Of a stretch of 64,000 nt of DNA, positions 30,343 through 40,100 are shown one piece after another. The DNA comes from Eudorina sp. 2006-703-Eu-15 (Eukaryota > Chlorophyta > Chlorophyceae > Chlamydomonadales > Volvocaceae). The stretch's first letter is position 1. Every line of letters starts with the position of its first letter. The notes beneath the pieces are model-generated. The model did no database searches, was not told the origin of the DNA, and saw only the letters and a list, made by a program, of their open reading frames with translations. The stretch is taken from positions 1-64,000 of the forward strand of contig BDSI01000147.1 of assembly GCA_003117195.1 (NCBI GenBank), read 5' to 3'. The position numbers and the translations under genes are program-made.

Positions 30343-33300
30343 TTAGGTGATGGACGACGCGGCCTCTTGTTCTGTGCCTCTATTCCTCCTTTTTATTGTG
30401 TCGTTCCATCGGACTGTGTAGTACTGTTCATGTGTCACTGCTGATTTGCCCGTCCCGACTTTCTGCTTCTTGGAGGATTTCGCGCTTGTGGGTGCAACTC
30501 GTTTAGAGATTGGGCCCGCGAGGACCTCGGCGATGTCCTCCGCTTCATTGTACAGGTCGTATACTAATTGCTGCTGTCCCGTGGTGTCCTCGGCTTTGCC
30601 CTTTCCAGACTTCCAGGGGATACAGTTTTGGAGGATCTGCTTCCGAGCGACTTGCCACTGTGGCCGCCACCACTGGGGGTTAAGATGCTCCTGATGTGGC
30701 GTCGGTGCTGGCGACACTGTGTACGGTCCGGATGTTCGCGGCTCGTCGCCGAGTTCCACCTCTACAGCAGTCATTAGATCGGCGTCCTCGGCGCCATCGC
30801 TCCTCCGAGCGCGGGGTGCCGCTGGCGTGTCATCAAGCCCTTTGCTGGCGAGGTACGCTAGGACAGGGTTTGGAGATTCTGTGCCCTTCTCCTCGTCTAG
30901 CCTGGGGGCCATCCTGATACACGGTGTTTCACGGGTTATTGGGTTCGGGGGTGGCCGCGGTCCTTGTGCGACGGGTCCTTGCAGGGTGCCAAGGCTGGGC
31001 ACGCATTTGCGTGTGTCCTGCCGCAGCGCGGCCATGACTCGCCGTGTTTCCATGCATGAGGTGCGGTGTTCAGGAGTGGGATCGTGCAGCTGCACTCTGT
31101 GGATAGCCGCGTTTTCTGTTCCGACCGCCTTGTTATCACAACGTGTGTTGTTGTTGATGAAGTCTAGTTGCCTTTGTCGAAGTGAGCTCTTGCGCTTGCA
31201 CCCAACTCGCTCGGCTTCCGCAGGCATATCCAGCGGTGGTGACGCTTCGGACTCCGGTGAATTTGCCGGCGACGTGGCCTTCTGACGGATCCTTGTCGCG
31301 GTCGCACTCCACACAACTGGTGCGTTGCGGCAGACGTGCGGGTCAAGGGATGGCGTTATGACCGGTGTGGGAAGGCTCGATTTGTGCTTTAGGCCGGTGA
31401 ATGTCGGGTTATCCGGGATCTCACGGAGCTTCCTGTCTTCCAGCGGCATCGCGGACGTCCATTTGCGCGGGTCGTGCCTGCACGAGTGTGGGGCTTCGGG
31501 GCATTGGGAGCTGACGGCCAGACTCAGTCTGTTCAGCGATACCTTGTGCCGGTGCTGCACCTTACCCCGGGGGAAGAGTTTTTGAAGCTCAGCGGTCGTG
31601 ATCAGGTGCCGTTTGGTGTTCTTATCTATAAGTGAGTGCATATCAAGACCCAGCTCTGTCAGCGGGAGCAAGAGCCTGTACGGCAGAATCTCTTCACGCG
31701 ATTCCTGCTCGGCGTTGACGGCGGTGGCTGCCGCCATAAGTGTGTTCAGGGAGGTGTTGTACGGCCTGCCTTTATCGGTCACCACGATGCCGTGGTCGCG
31801 GGCGAGCATGAGTTGCTTCAGAGTCGTGTAGAAGCTGCTTTCGCGTCTCAGCGTGTGCATCCTGGTATCGGCGGCTAACTGACACTGCAGTTCCAGCATG
31901 GCTCTTGTCACAACGCCGAGCCGTCCCTCGTCGTTTAGGGAGAGAATCAGGGCGCGCGTTGCAGTGCGCGCATAGATCGGTAGCAGGGATCCTACCCCCA
32001 GTCCGTATTGCTCGGCTGGTAATAGCACAGCGCGCGTGGGGAAGCTGGATGGCAGCCCGTAACAGCGGCGGGCGATGCGTGCGATCATCGCATCCAGGAG
32101 TCGTACATCGTTTGGAGTATACGCCATGGTGGGAAAGCTGTATGTCACCACTGTTTGGATACAGCTCTGTATAATCCTTATACACTGATCTGGCGTCGCC
32201 ATGGAGCCTTGTAATAAGTCTCCCTTATCCCGTACTGCTTCGCAGACATGAGTCATTTGGGCGCTCCAGTTGAGAGTCATCGTTATAAGCACCCCAAGGT
32301 ACTTATATGGTTCGGTGGGGGAGATGTACGGCACTGGCCGATCACTGATTTTGACTTTCGCATCAAGAGCCGCTTTGAGCGTGCGTTCACATGTCGGTCC
32401 ATTCAGACCGCGGTCGGACCATGCCTTGCGGTGCAGGATGCCCGTCACAGCGCATTTCGAGTGATTCACTTGTAGACCCGCCCACTGGGAGTACAGGCTA
32501 ATCTTGTCGCACTGTGTCTGCAGGTCCCGCGTGGTGTTGGTCAGCACCGCAAGATCGTCAGCATAAGCAGCCGAGCTGCAGTGGTAGCGGGCGTTCAGGT
32601 CATCTGAGAGGCATCCGTACTGGTGCCCTCGCCCGCCAACGTGGAGCCATCGTAGGAGGGGCTCAAGAAAGATGATGAAGAGCACTGGTGAAAGTGTATC
32701 CCCCTGGACCGTGCCTCTTTCGATTTGGATTGGCGCTGTGGTACCGTGTTCTGTCCGTATGCTTGTACGGGCCTGACTGTAGAGGTTGCGGACGACACGG
32801 ATAAGGTCGTCTGGCAGCCCAAGGTCGTACATGATTTGAAGCAGCAGGTCATGGTTGATCGTGTTGAAAGCCGAGGAGAAGTCCACGTAGAGGACGTACA
32901 GGTCATTCCGCGTGAGCCCGGCATCTTCGATTGCGTGGAGCAGGTTCTGGATTTGCCGCTCTGTGTTTCTGTATCGAAGGAAGCCTTCTTGGGCCTCGCT
33001 AAACAGGGCCAGCTCCGGTGCGACGTCTCCGATAGACACCGTGATGAGGCTGGTCCAGAGCTTATACAGCGTATTTGCTAGGGCGATGGGTCTCTTGTTC
33101 TTGAGGAGGAGCCCATCACCAGGTTTAGGGAGTAGCACCGTGACAGACTCTGTCCAATCCTTCGGCGTGTGAGATTTTACCCACATAACTTTCATGAGGT
33201 CGTGGATGGTGGCCTGTAGGGTGTCGGGCAGCGCCTTGAGGAGTTCATTGGGGAGGCCGTCGGGTCCCGGCGTTTTGTTTCGGGCTAAGTGCTGTATGCA

Positions 33301-35781
33301 TCTGCTGTAGTTAAAAGGGTCAGCGATGCTGCTCAGCAGTACGTGGTCGTCGGCCTTCTTCGGGCTGGTGAGGTGGAAGCTGTCTGGCGCCGTGCCCTGG
33401 AGGAACGGGTACGTCCTGGGTGCCTCCTCCGGTCGGTACTGTCCAGTTTTCGGTGTGCCTATCGTGGCAGCCTGGGTTTTGAAGTATTCATGTACGGCAT
33501 CAAGGATGGATTCGGGTTCTGTGCAAACTCTCCCCGAGGTGGGATGTCTTACCGCGGGCAGCCCTCGTTCAAGCTCATCCTTGCTGAATATGGCTTGGTG
33601 GGCTCGTCGTGGCCGAGTTGCAACCAGATGTTGGCGGCGGCGTTTCGCAGCAGCAATGTTTTTCTTGCGCTCGATGGTCAGTGCTTGCCTTATCTGGGTG
33701 CCAATTCGGCGAATTGCGTCGCGGAGGCGTGCACCAGGGCGGCGAGTTGCGTCCGCGGGTGCGTGTCCCGCGGTTGTCTGTCTGGGGTCGGCTCCCTCCA
33801 CGGTCGTTCCATTGTGTTCGACTGGTTGAGGCTCCAAACAAGTCTGGTTTCGCACTTCTGCTTCGTATTGGTGTTTAAGCTGCACATGTTCCCGGTGCAG
33901 ACGTTGCATGCATCTGCTGACTGTGCGCTTAGGGTGTATTTTTCCCGTGTTAGGTGGCTTCTGCGGGCACATATCAAATAGGATGGCAAGCCCTTTGTTG
34001 AGGGTCACTTGCAGCATCGCGGCCGCAACTTCCACGTTGGTCCTCTCCACGCTCTCAAGGGATCGCAGCGTCGACATGAGATGTGTCGCCGTTGTGTTGT
34101 TGGGGTCAGCGGTGTGTTTCGCCAGGCCGTTCTCAATCTCGCGGACTGCGGGGCGTAGATAATCGTGAAGCGCAGCGATGTCGGATGTGAGTGTGGCGTC
34201 CATGCGTGTCTGTGCGGCGCGGATCGTGGCACGTGGGACCGGCAGGATGACGTTTTTCCATTTTGCATCAGCGTGGTCTTCGGCTTCTTGGGTGGCGCAC
34301 GTGGGTTTTTTGGCGTCCCACAGGCGGATTTCATCAGTTGGTAGCCGGGTGTGCACGGGCCTGTGGTCGAACTGGCCGGCAGCCACGGTCACACTGCTGT
34401 ACGCCAGGGTTCTATTCGTACTGACTGTGGTTTGAAGTTTTACGCTGAGTTGTGTCGCGGGGCACAGCAGGATGTCGTCTATCCGGCTGCTGTGTATGCG
34501 GTGTCCGTCGGCCCACTGGTCGAAGGACATTTGGCGGGGGAGTTGATTCTCAGGTGCGGGCCTGAGCGCGTTTTCCGTGACGAACTTGGCGTGTAGCCGG
34601 TCGGCGCTATCAAGCACGCCGGTACTCCTTTCTTCTGCTGCTCCAACCGCGTTGAAATCCCCGGCCAGCACGACGTGCTCTCCATTTGCCTTAGCTACTT
34701 TCAGCACCATTCTGCAATGCGCATAAATGGCATTCCGGGTCCCGGTGTCTTCTGGGCAGTAGATCCCAAGGATGTTGAGGGGCGTGCTCATGGGGGTTGA
34801 GATCTTGCAATGACACAGGTGGCCTTGTAGCGGGGTCGGCGGCTGGACATAAGTGACGTTGCCTGAGCGGCTGTAGCGACCGCTAATCGCCACTGCGACG
34901 CCTGCGGAGTACCGCGCCTTTCCGGCACTGCGCGGTTTAGAGCTGCAGTGAAGTCGGTAGCCCTGCGGTTCCCTGCGCAGGGCATCTTTAATCCACGCTG
35001 TACGGTTTCCGGTTTTCGTTTCTGTCAGGACAAGGATGTCTGCATCCCAAGTTCTTAGGTTGCAAATCGTACTGAGAAGGTTGGTTGCCAGACCTCGTAC
35101 GTTATGTGTGACGATGTGGGCGTACCGGTGTTCGGTCTCGGGGGGTGAACTGGTGGGTATCGGGGGCGCGCTGCCTTTGTCGGGTACTGGCATGACGGAT
35201 GGTCTTGCGCGTTGCGCGCTGCCGTTGTTTTCCATCTTTGCGGCGGTTGTGCTCGTGTCCGTGGTGTCGTGAGCCGCGTCCGGGTCCGGGTGCTGTCGCT
35301 TGTTTGCCTTGCGCCGGAGAAGGTCTACGACCGTGGGCGGTTTGCGTCGTTTTGCGCCAGCTTCTTCGCGCTGCTGGTCCTGCTTGTCTCGTTTTCGCGT
35401 CGTCGGGGCCCCAGGCGGGGCACGTGTTGCGTTGGGCCTGTGCTGATATGTGGCGTCGTGGCGTGCACCGGTACTTTCGTGAGGGTGACCATCTTCGGTC
35501 CGTCTACCCCTCTCGTTCACTCGGGCGTCAGCTGGGGCGCAGTTTGCGGTCTCCCTGGCCATCTGCGCGCCTGTCTGGCGGCCTGGGGGGTTGTACGGCT
35601 CATGTTGGCCCGCTGTTTCGTTAGGTGGGGTCGTTGCCGGTGATATCGGCTCAAGGTTATGCCCGTTGTTGGGTGCCGTCGAGTGTGGCGGTCGCCAAAT
35701 TTCGAGTGGCTGGAGTTCTCGCAGCTCGACGTGTGTTTGGACAGTGGAGCTATTGTGTCGCATCTCCAGGTAGTATACGGC
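30343..35781 (-). CDS. D1 polyprotein, part 2: APE endonuclease and reverse transcriptase
   Basis: About 1812 codons, continuing part 1. If the chromovirus and one cccac copy are removed, ..PRGRG joins AVYYLEM.. in frame, and D2 has the equivalent HVHYLDS at this place. After a long Pro/Arg/Thr-rich linker the APE endonuclease appears (VTHNVRGLATN, LVLTETKTG, GIYCPEDTG, LAGDFNAVG, SRIDDILL, FDHRPVH). The RT then follows: NKTPGPDGLPNELL, NKRPIALANTLYK, EAQEGFLRYRNTERQ, DFSSAFNTINHD, GTVQGDTLSPVLF, AYADDLAVL, with PYKYLGV in the thumb. All catalytic Asp residues are present. The frame ends in a charged region (YYTVRWNDTIKRR) that also occurs in D2 before its frame continues. Taken alone, this piece's first ATG would be 35763. 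Confidence 0.88.
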   Translation of the reverse strand, partial: AVYYLEMRHNSSTVQTHVELRELQPLEIWRPPHSTAPNNGHNLEPISPATTPPNETAGQHEPYNPPGRQTGAQMARETANCAPADARVNERGRRTEDGHPHESTGARHDATYQHRPNATRAPPGAPTTRKRDKQDQQREEAGAKRRKPPTVVDLLRRKANKRQHPDPDAAHDTTDTSTTAAKMENNGSAQRARPSVMPVPDKGSAPPIPTSSPPETEHRYAHIVTHNVRGLATNLLSTICNLRTWDADILVLTETKTGNRTAWIKDALRREPQGYRLHCSSKPRSAGKARYSAGVAVAISGRYSRSGNVTYVQPPTPLQGHLCHCKISTPMSTPLNILGIYCPEDTGTRNAIYAHCRMVLKVAKANGEHVVLAGDFNAVGAAEERSTGVLDSADRLHAKFVTENALRPAPENQLPRQMSFDQWADGHRIHSSRIDDILLCPATQLSVKLQTTVSTNRTLAYSSVTVAAGQFDHRPVHTRLPTDEIRLWDAKKPTCATQEAEDHADAKWKNVILPVPRATIRAAQTRMDATLTSDIAALHDYLRPAVREIENGLAKHTADPNNTTATHLMSTLRSLESVERTNVEVAAAMLQVTLNKGLAILFDMCPQKPPNTGKIHPKRTVSRCMQRLHREHVQLKHQYEAEVRNQTCLEPQPVEHNGTTVEGADPRQTTAGHAPADATRRPGARLRDAIRRIGTQIRQALTIERKKNIAAAKRRRQHLVATRPRRAHQAIFSKDELERGLPAVRHPTSGRVCTEPESILDAVHEYFKTQAATIGTPKTGQYRPEEAPRTYPFLQGTAPDSFHLTSPKKADDHVLLSSIADPFNYSRCIQHLARNKTPGPDGLPNELLKALPDTLQATIHDLMKVMWVKSHTPKDWTESVTVLLPKPGDGLLLKNKRPIALANTLYKLWTSLITVSIGDVAPELALFSEAQEGFLRYRNTERQIQNLLHAIEDAGLTRNDLYVLYVDFSSAFNTINHDLLLQIMYDLGLPDDLIRVVRNLYSQARTSIRTEHGTTAPIQIERGTVQGDTLSPVLFIIFLEPLLRWLHVGGRGHQYGCLSDDLNARYHCSSAAYADDLAVLTNTTRDLQTQCDKISLYSQWAGLQVNHSKCAVTGILHRKAWSDRGLNGPTCERTLKAALDAKVKISDRPVPYISPTEPYKYLGVLITMTLNWSAQMTHVCEAVRDKGDLLQGSMATPDQCIRIIQSCIQTVVTYSFPTMAYTPNDVRLLDAMIARIARRCYGLPSSFPTRAVLLPAEQYGLGVGSLLPIYARTATRALILSLNDEGRLGVVTRAMLELQCQLAADTRMHTLRRESSFYTTLKQLMLARDHGIVVTDKGRPYNTSLNTLMAAATAVNAEQESREEILPYRLLLPLTELGLDMHSLIDKNTKRHLITTAELQKLFPRGKVQHRHKVSLNRLSLAVSSQCPEAPHSCRHDPRKWTSAMPLEDRKLREIPDNPTFTGLKHKSSLPTPVITPSLDPHVCRNAPVVWSATATRIRQKATSPANSPESEASPPLDMPAEAERVGCKRKSSLRQRQLDFINNNTRCDNKAVGTENAAIHRVQLHDPTPEHRTSCMETRRVMAALRQDTRKCVPSLGTLQGPVAQGPRPPPNPITRETPCIRMAPRLDEEKGTESPNPVLAYLASKGLDDTPAAPRARRSDGAEDADLMTAVEVELGDEPRTSGPYTVSPAPTPHQEHLNPQWWRPQWQVARKQILQNCIPWKSGKGKAEDTTGQQQLVYDLYNEAEDIAEVLAGPISKRVAPTSAKSSKKQKVGTGKSAVTHEQYYTVRWNDTIKRRNRGTEQEAASSIT

Positions 35782-35786
35782 CCCAC

Positions 35787-36152
35787 TGTAAGCTAGGTGT
35801 CTAGCCGCCCAAGATCTTCTAAGGTACTCACCGGTTCGGAACTAGAGGAAGAGATGTGAAGCGCAGTTCTAAGGAGTCTACTAATATCAGTAAGGTCGGA
35901 AACGGAGCGAAGCATAATATGTATGTCCTTGTATTAAGGTGTTAAAAGAACACCGAAGAGTGTCTTGCACAGACATAAGAGATGTGTCCCTTGTACGACG
36001 GTTGCGGAGCGTAACATGCTTATCTGCCTTTTACACATTACGTCGCACCCGAAGGTATCATTGTCATATTTAAGACGCATTTGGCTAATGCCAGTTCGCA
36101 AGAGTGAAGTGTGGCGCAGAACCTGTCGCAGGCGCGACCGGCCCGGCTTACA
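35787..36152 (-). repeat. Chromovirus 3' LTR
   Basis: 366 bp, TGTAAGCTAG to CCCGGCTTACA, with 7-base inverted ends. Same length and apparently same sequence as 43032-43397. Target duplication CCCAC precedes it. Confidence 0.95.
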
Positions 36153-36169
36153 CTCCCCCCCTTTTGAAG
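36153..36169 (-). promoter_or_regulatory. 3' polypurine tract
   Basis: Sense strand CTTCAAAAGGGGGGGAG directly abuts the 3' LTR (TGTAAGCC). It primes plus-strand DNA synthesis. Confidence 0.9.
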
Positions 36170-36229
36170 CGAACCGTCCCCGGGAGCAACGCGTTCATGC
36201 GCGTCACAATAGGAGCCGTGTGTACACAT

Positions 36230-36300
36230 CGAAGAGATTCCCGTGTAACAATCTCGCGTGTAACCGTATATCCCGTGTAACAGTTCATCCCGTGTAACCG
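36230..36300 (-). repeat. Short iterated motif in chromovirus 3' UTR
   Basis: The decamer CCCGTGTAAC (plus strand), or CGCGTGTAAC once, occurs four times with spacings of 15-19 bases between 36238 and 36299. On the sense strand it reads GTTACACGGG. Role unknown. Confidence 0.7.
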
Positions 36301-36467
36301 TGCAATCGTGCGGAAATAAAGAGCGGCAAGCCAGATAAAAGCGCTCTGATGGCGAGGCAGGATTTTGGCGTCACTTTGGAATCACCCAAGGTGTTACCAA
36401 ACTATACCTCCGCCATATTCCCGTGGTCAATACCACACGTTGCGTTGAGATGAGTGCACGACGGTCC

Positions 36468-37124
36468 CTATCGGGTGCGTCTTCTTTTGGGCCGTGTCGA
36501 AACACGCTCCAGGTACTGGTCAATAAGAGATTCCACCAGGGAATCATCTCGCAAGGACGATTCCGGTTCCCAAGAATTGTGTTCTGGGCCGAAGCCTTCC
36601 CATTTGACCAGGAATTCCCGTACTGTTGTACGACCAGACTTACGGGTCCGGTGGTCGATGATATCATCGACACTCCAGTACGCCTGCCCTTCGTCATCGA
36701 AGAAAGCGGGCAACGGAGGCTGGTAAGCCCCCGTAGACAAGTACGGTTTGAGCAATGACACGTGGAATACCGGATGAATCCGGTACCCGGCAGGCAATTC
36801 GAGCTTGTAAGCAACGTTTCCAACCTTTTCGAGGATTGGGAACGGCCCGATAAATTTCGGCAAAAGCTTCTTTGTGCCTGGTGATTTGAGTGCAAGATTC
36901 TTCGTACTTAGCAGCACGTGTTGACCCATACTGAAGGATGCGTCCTGCCGATGTTTGTCTGCGGCCTTCTTCTGCCTTGCCTTGGCCCTTTCGAGGCAAG
37001 CTTTAGCTCTCGCAAGTCGGTCGCGCATCTGACTAACAAAGGATGCAGCCTGAGGTACCTTCGACTTAGCAACGGAAATGTTGCCAGGAGTCTTCATCTC
37101 GTGTGGAGAACAAATTTGTCTCCT
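36468..37124 (-). CDS. Integrase C-terminus with chromodomain
   Basis: Reads in the same frame as pol after the stop at 37125-37127, first ATG at 37097. It begins with a basic linker (RLARAKACLERAKARQKKAADKHR) and an SH3-like integrase C-terminal part (GQHVLLSTKNL, KFIGPFPILEKVG, YKLELP, HPVFHVSLLKPYL). A chromodomain follows (YWSVDDIIDH, FLVKWEGFGPEHNSWEP, LVESLIDQYLERV) with its aromatic cage positions filled. Chromodomains of this clade direct integration to methylated histone H3 chromatin, which fits the surroundings. The tail is basic (RPKRRRTR). The upstream stop is either a real mutation or one side of a frameshift pair: a shifted frame reads VFKGDKFVLHTR across the gap. Confidence 0.88.
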   Translation of the reverse strand, partial: RRQICSPHEMKTPGNISVAKSKVPQAASFVSQMRDRLARAKACLERAKARQKKAADKHRQDASFSMGQHVLLSTKNLALKSPGTKKLLPKFIGPFPILEKVGNVAYKLELPAGYRIHPVFHVSLLKPYLSTGAYQPPLPAFFDDEGQAYWSVDDIIDHRTRKSGRTTVREFLVKWEGFGPEHNSWEPESSLRDDSLVESLIDQYLERVSTRPKRRRTR

Positions 37125-40100
37125 TTAAAGACTAAAAGGCGAGCACCCGATCGATTTATTCTTCGCAGAATTGATTGCGAACTCGATCAGAGGCAAATGC
37201 TCATCCCAGTCGGTCTGTGTAGGACCAACATAATGTCGTAGGGTTTCCTCCAACAAACGGTTCATACGTTCCGTTTGACCGTCAGTCTGTGGGTGATAAG
37301 CAGTGCTAAGCTTGACCTTAGTCTTTAGCAATTTGCACAGCTCAGTCCAGAAATGACCAGTAAACTGGCCTCCTCGATCTGAGACGAGGTCATCTGGCAA
37401 CCCATGGTGGCAGTACACATGCTGGACGAAAAGACGAGCAATTTCGTCGGCACCGGCGTCAGATGTTGTGGCAGCAAAGTGGGTCAATTTGCTGAGCCTA
37501 TCCACAAACACAACGATGGCGTCGTGCCCTGAGGCGGAAAGTGGGAGCTGTGTGATCAAATCCAATGACCAACTGCCCCAAACCCGATCTGGGGTTGGCA
37601 ACGGTTGCAATAAACCACGTGGCTTAGTGGTGGAGGCTTTGTTACGCTGGCACTGCGGGCATGCGGATACGTATTGCTTCACGTCTGCGTCCAGTCGTGG
37701 CCACCAATACGTTCGCATAAGTGCCTCCTTAGTACGTTCAGGACCAGGATGCCCGCTGGAACCACCGTCATGGTATTCAGCTAAAAGCAGTCTGCGTAAC
37801 TCGTCAACGGCGGGGACAACCACCTTGTCGCCCCTGTAGTACAGTCCGTCAACTTTTTGCAACTCATTGACCTTCTTACGCTGTTTAAACCAGGGATCTA
37901 GTCTATAACCAGCAATGATCCGCTTCCGTAGATCAGAGCTGACAACAGCGCGAGTTAACAATGCAACCTGAGGCTGACTAGGCTGACCCGAGGTTGAACT
38001 TGACCCATCCAAGTCATGTTCGAACACCCGGCTAATTGGGTCCGCCACGTTGATTCTGCCTGGCCGATAGTTCCAAGTAACCTTTTGGTCTTGGAGGAAC
38101 GAGATCCACCGAGCTTGGCGACGCGAGAGCAGGCCATGAGCTCGAAGCGATTCCAGGTACGTAAGGGGTTGGTGGTCAGTCACGACTGTGACATCAGGCG
38201 CTCCCTCGAGGTAGCAGCGCCATTCCTGTAATGCGCGAATGACCCCTAACGCTTCCTGGTCGGTGGTAGTGTAATTGCGCTCAGCAGTAGAAAATCTATG
38301 ACTGAGGTAAGCAATTGCTCTGCCTTCCTGCATGAGGACGGCACCCGTTCCGTAAAGAGAAGCATCGGACCACACTTCGAATGGTTTCGAAAGATCAGGC
38401 AGTACCAACACTGGTGCATTGGTAAGTGCGTACTTGACACCTTCAAAAGCCTCTTGACATTCGTCACGCCAATGCCAGGGGGTTTTGTCGCTCGTCAGGG
38501 CTGTCAAGGGGGCAACGAGGGAGGAATACCCTTGCAGGAACCTCCTGAAATAGTTGGCTAATCCAAGAAAGCTACGGAGTGCGCGTACATTAGTAGGCGT
38601 TTTCCACTCACGTATAACTCGGACTTTATCAGCGTCGACCTTCAGGCCGTCGCGGCCAACCACGTGCCCCAAAAACTTCAATTCCGCTTTATTGAAGTCG
38701 CACTTTGGTAATTTAGCCTTAAAATCGTGTTTCTGCAGGATTTGTAAAACGATTTCGAGGTGTTGTAAATGTTCCTCGGGTGTTTTACTGAATACAAGCA
38801 AATCGTCGAGGTAGACCAAGACGAATTTTCCAACATGATCGCGGAAAATTGTATTCATTGTTTCCTGAAACGTTGCTGGAGCGTTTGTTAGGCCGAAACA
38901 CAAGACCTTAAAAGCAAACTGCCCGTACGGAGTGACAAATGCCGTTTTCGGCACGTCTTCCGGGGTGATTCGAATTTGATAATAACCCTGTTGTAAATCA
39001 ATAGAGCTAAAAATTCGAGAACCAGCAAGTTGATCAAACAGCTCTTGGATATTCGGCATTGGGTAATGACGCTTGACCGTAATACGGTTAAGTGCCCGGT
39101 AGTCGAGAACGAGCCGCAACTCGCCCGACTTCTTTTTAATAAAGATAACCGGAGCGCCGAACGGAGAATTGCTAGGTTCAATAAAACCTTTAGCCAGGAG
39201 ATCAGCAATGTGTTTCTTGCATTCTTCCTTTTCCTCCTGAGTTAAGCGGTACTGCCGCTTCGCGGGCGGTTGAGCGCCAGGGGTTAACGGGATCGTATGA
39301 CCCACACCCGGGCGTTCCGCTGAGATGCCTTTCAGCTCTTCAAAAACAGAATTATATTTCTGAAGAAGGGCTTGAAGTTTGGTTTCTGGAACCAGGTCAT
39401 CTGCAACGTTCGATACCGGAGCTGCCGCGGTATCAGCCGCGAAAAGCGTTGGCTGGGTTGGGTTTGCGGACAGTGGGTCGGTTTCTTGCCGAACCAGCAT
39501 CATGTAGACTTCCGCACCCTTTTTGATTGCCCTAGCTCCCTGTTTGGGTGTCAGGACAGGTGTTGTTGTCGCAGCGCACAGGCAAGCAGAGACCCAATTC
39601 ATGAGACGCTGCGGCTCTGAGAGGGAGCCCTGTGCATATTTGGGTCGCAAGACAACACGATTCCCCCCCTTTTGAAGTGAGAGCGTGTCTGTCTCCCAGC
39701 ACATGCGACCTTTCCTGCGTTTGAGCCAATCCGTGCCAAGGATGATTTGAGCATCGGCTGTATCATCCTGCATGACCAACAGGCGAACTGTGTCCCTGAA
39801 TGGCCCAACCCGAATGGGAAGTGAAACGGACCCAAGCAATGGATGCTGGTTGCCGTTTGCTAGGCTGACGGTGGCTGTGTTGCAAGGCTGTGGCTTCATT
39901 CCGATCATTTCGACCAGTTTCATACCCACAAACCCGTCGGCTGAGCCGTGGGTCCTAGCCCCGCTGTCGACCAAAACAATTCCAGTTTTGGATCCGATGT
40001 GACAGTCGAACTGCATAGAGTGGCTGTCGTCCCCGCCAGACATCGAACGAAACACTGCTGTTTGTGCTGGTGGGTCATACCACAACTGCACAGGCCAAGG

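Noticed and set aside
36230..36300. CRISPR-like repeat-spacer array
   Set aside because: Repeats are only 10 bases with 5-9 base spacers, in an algal retrotransposon 3' UTR, without cas genes.
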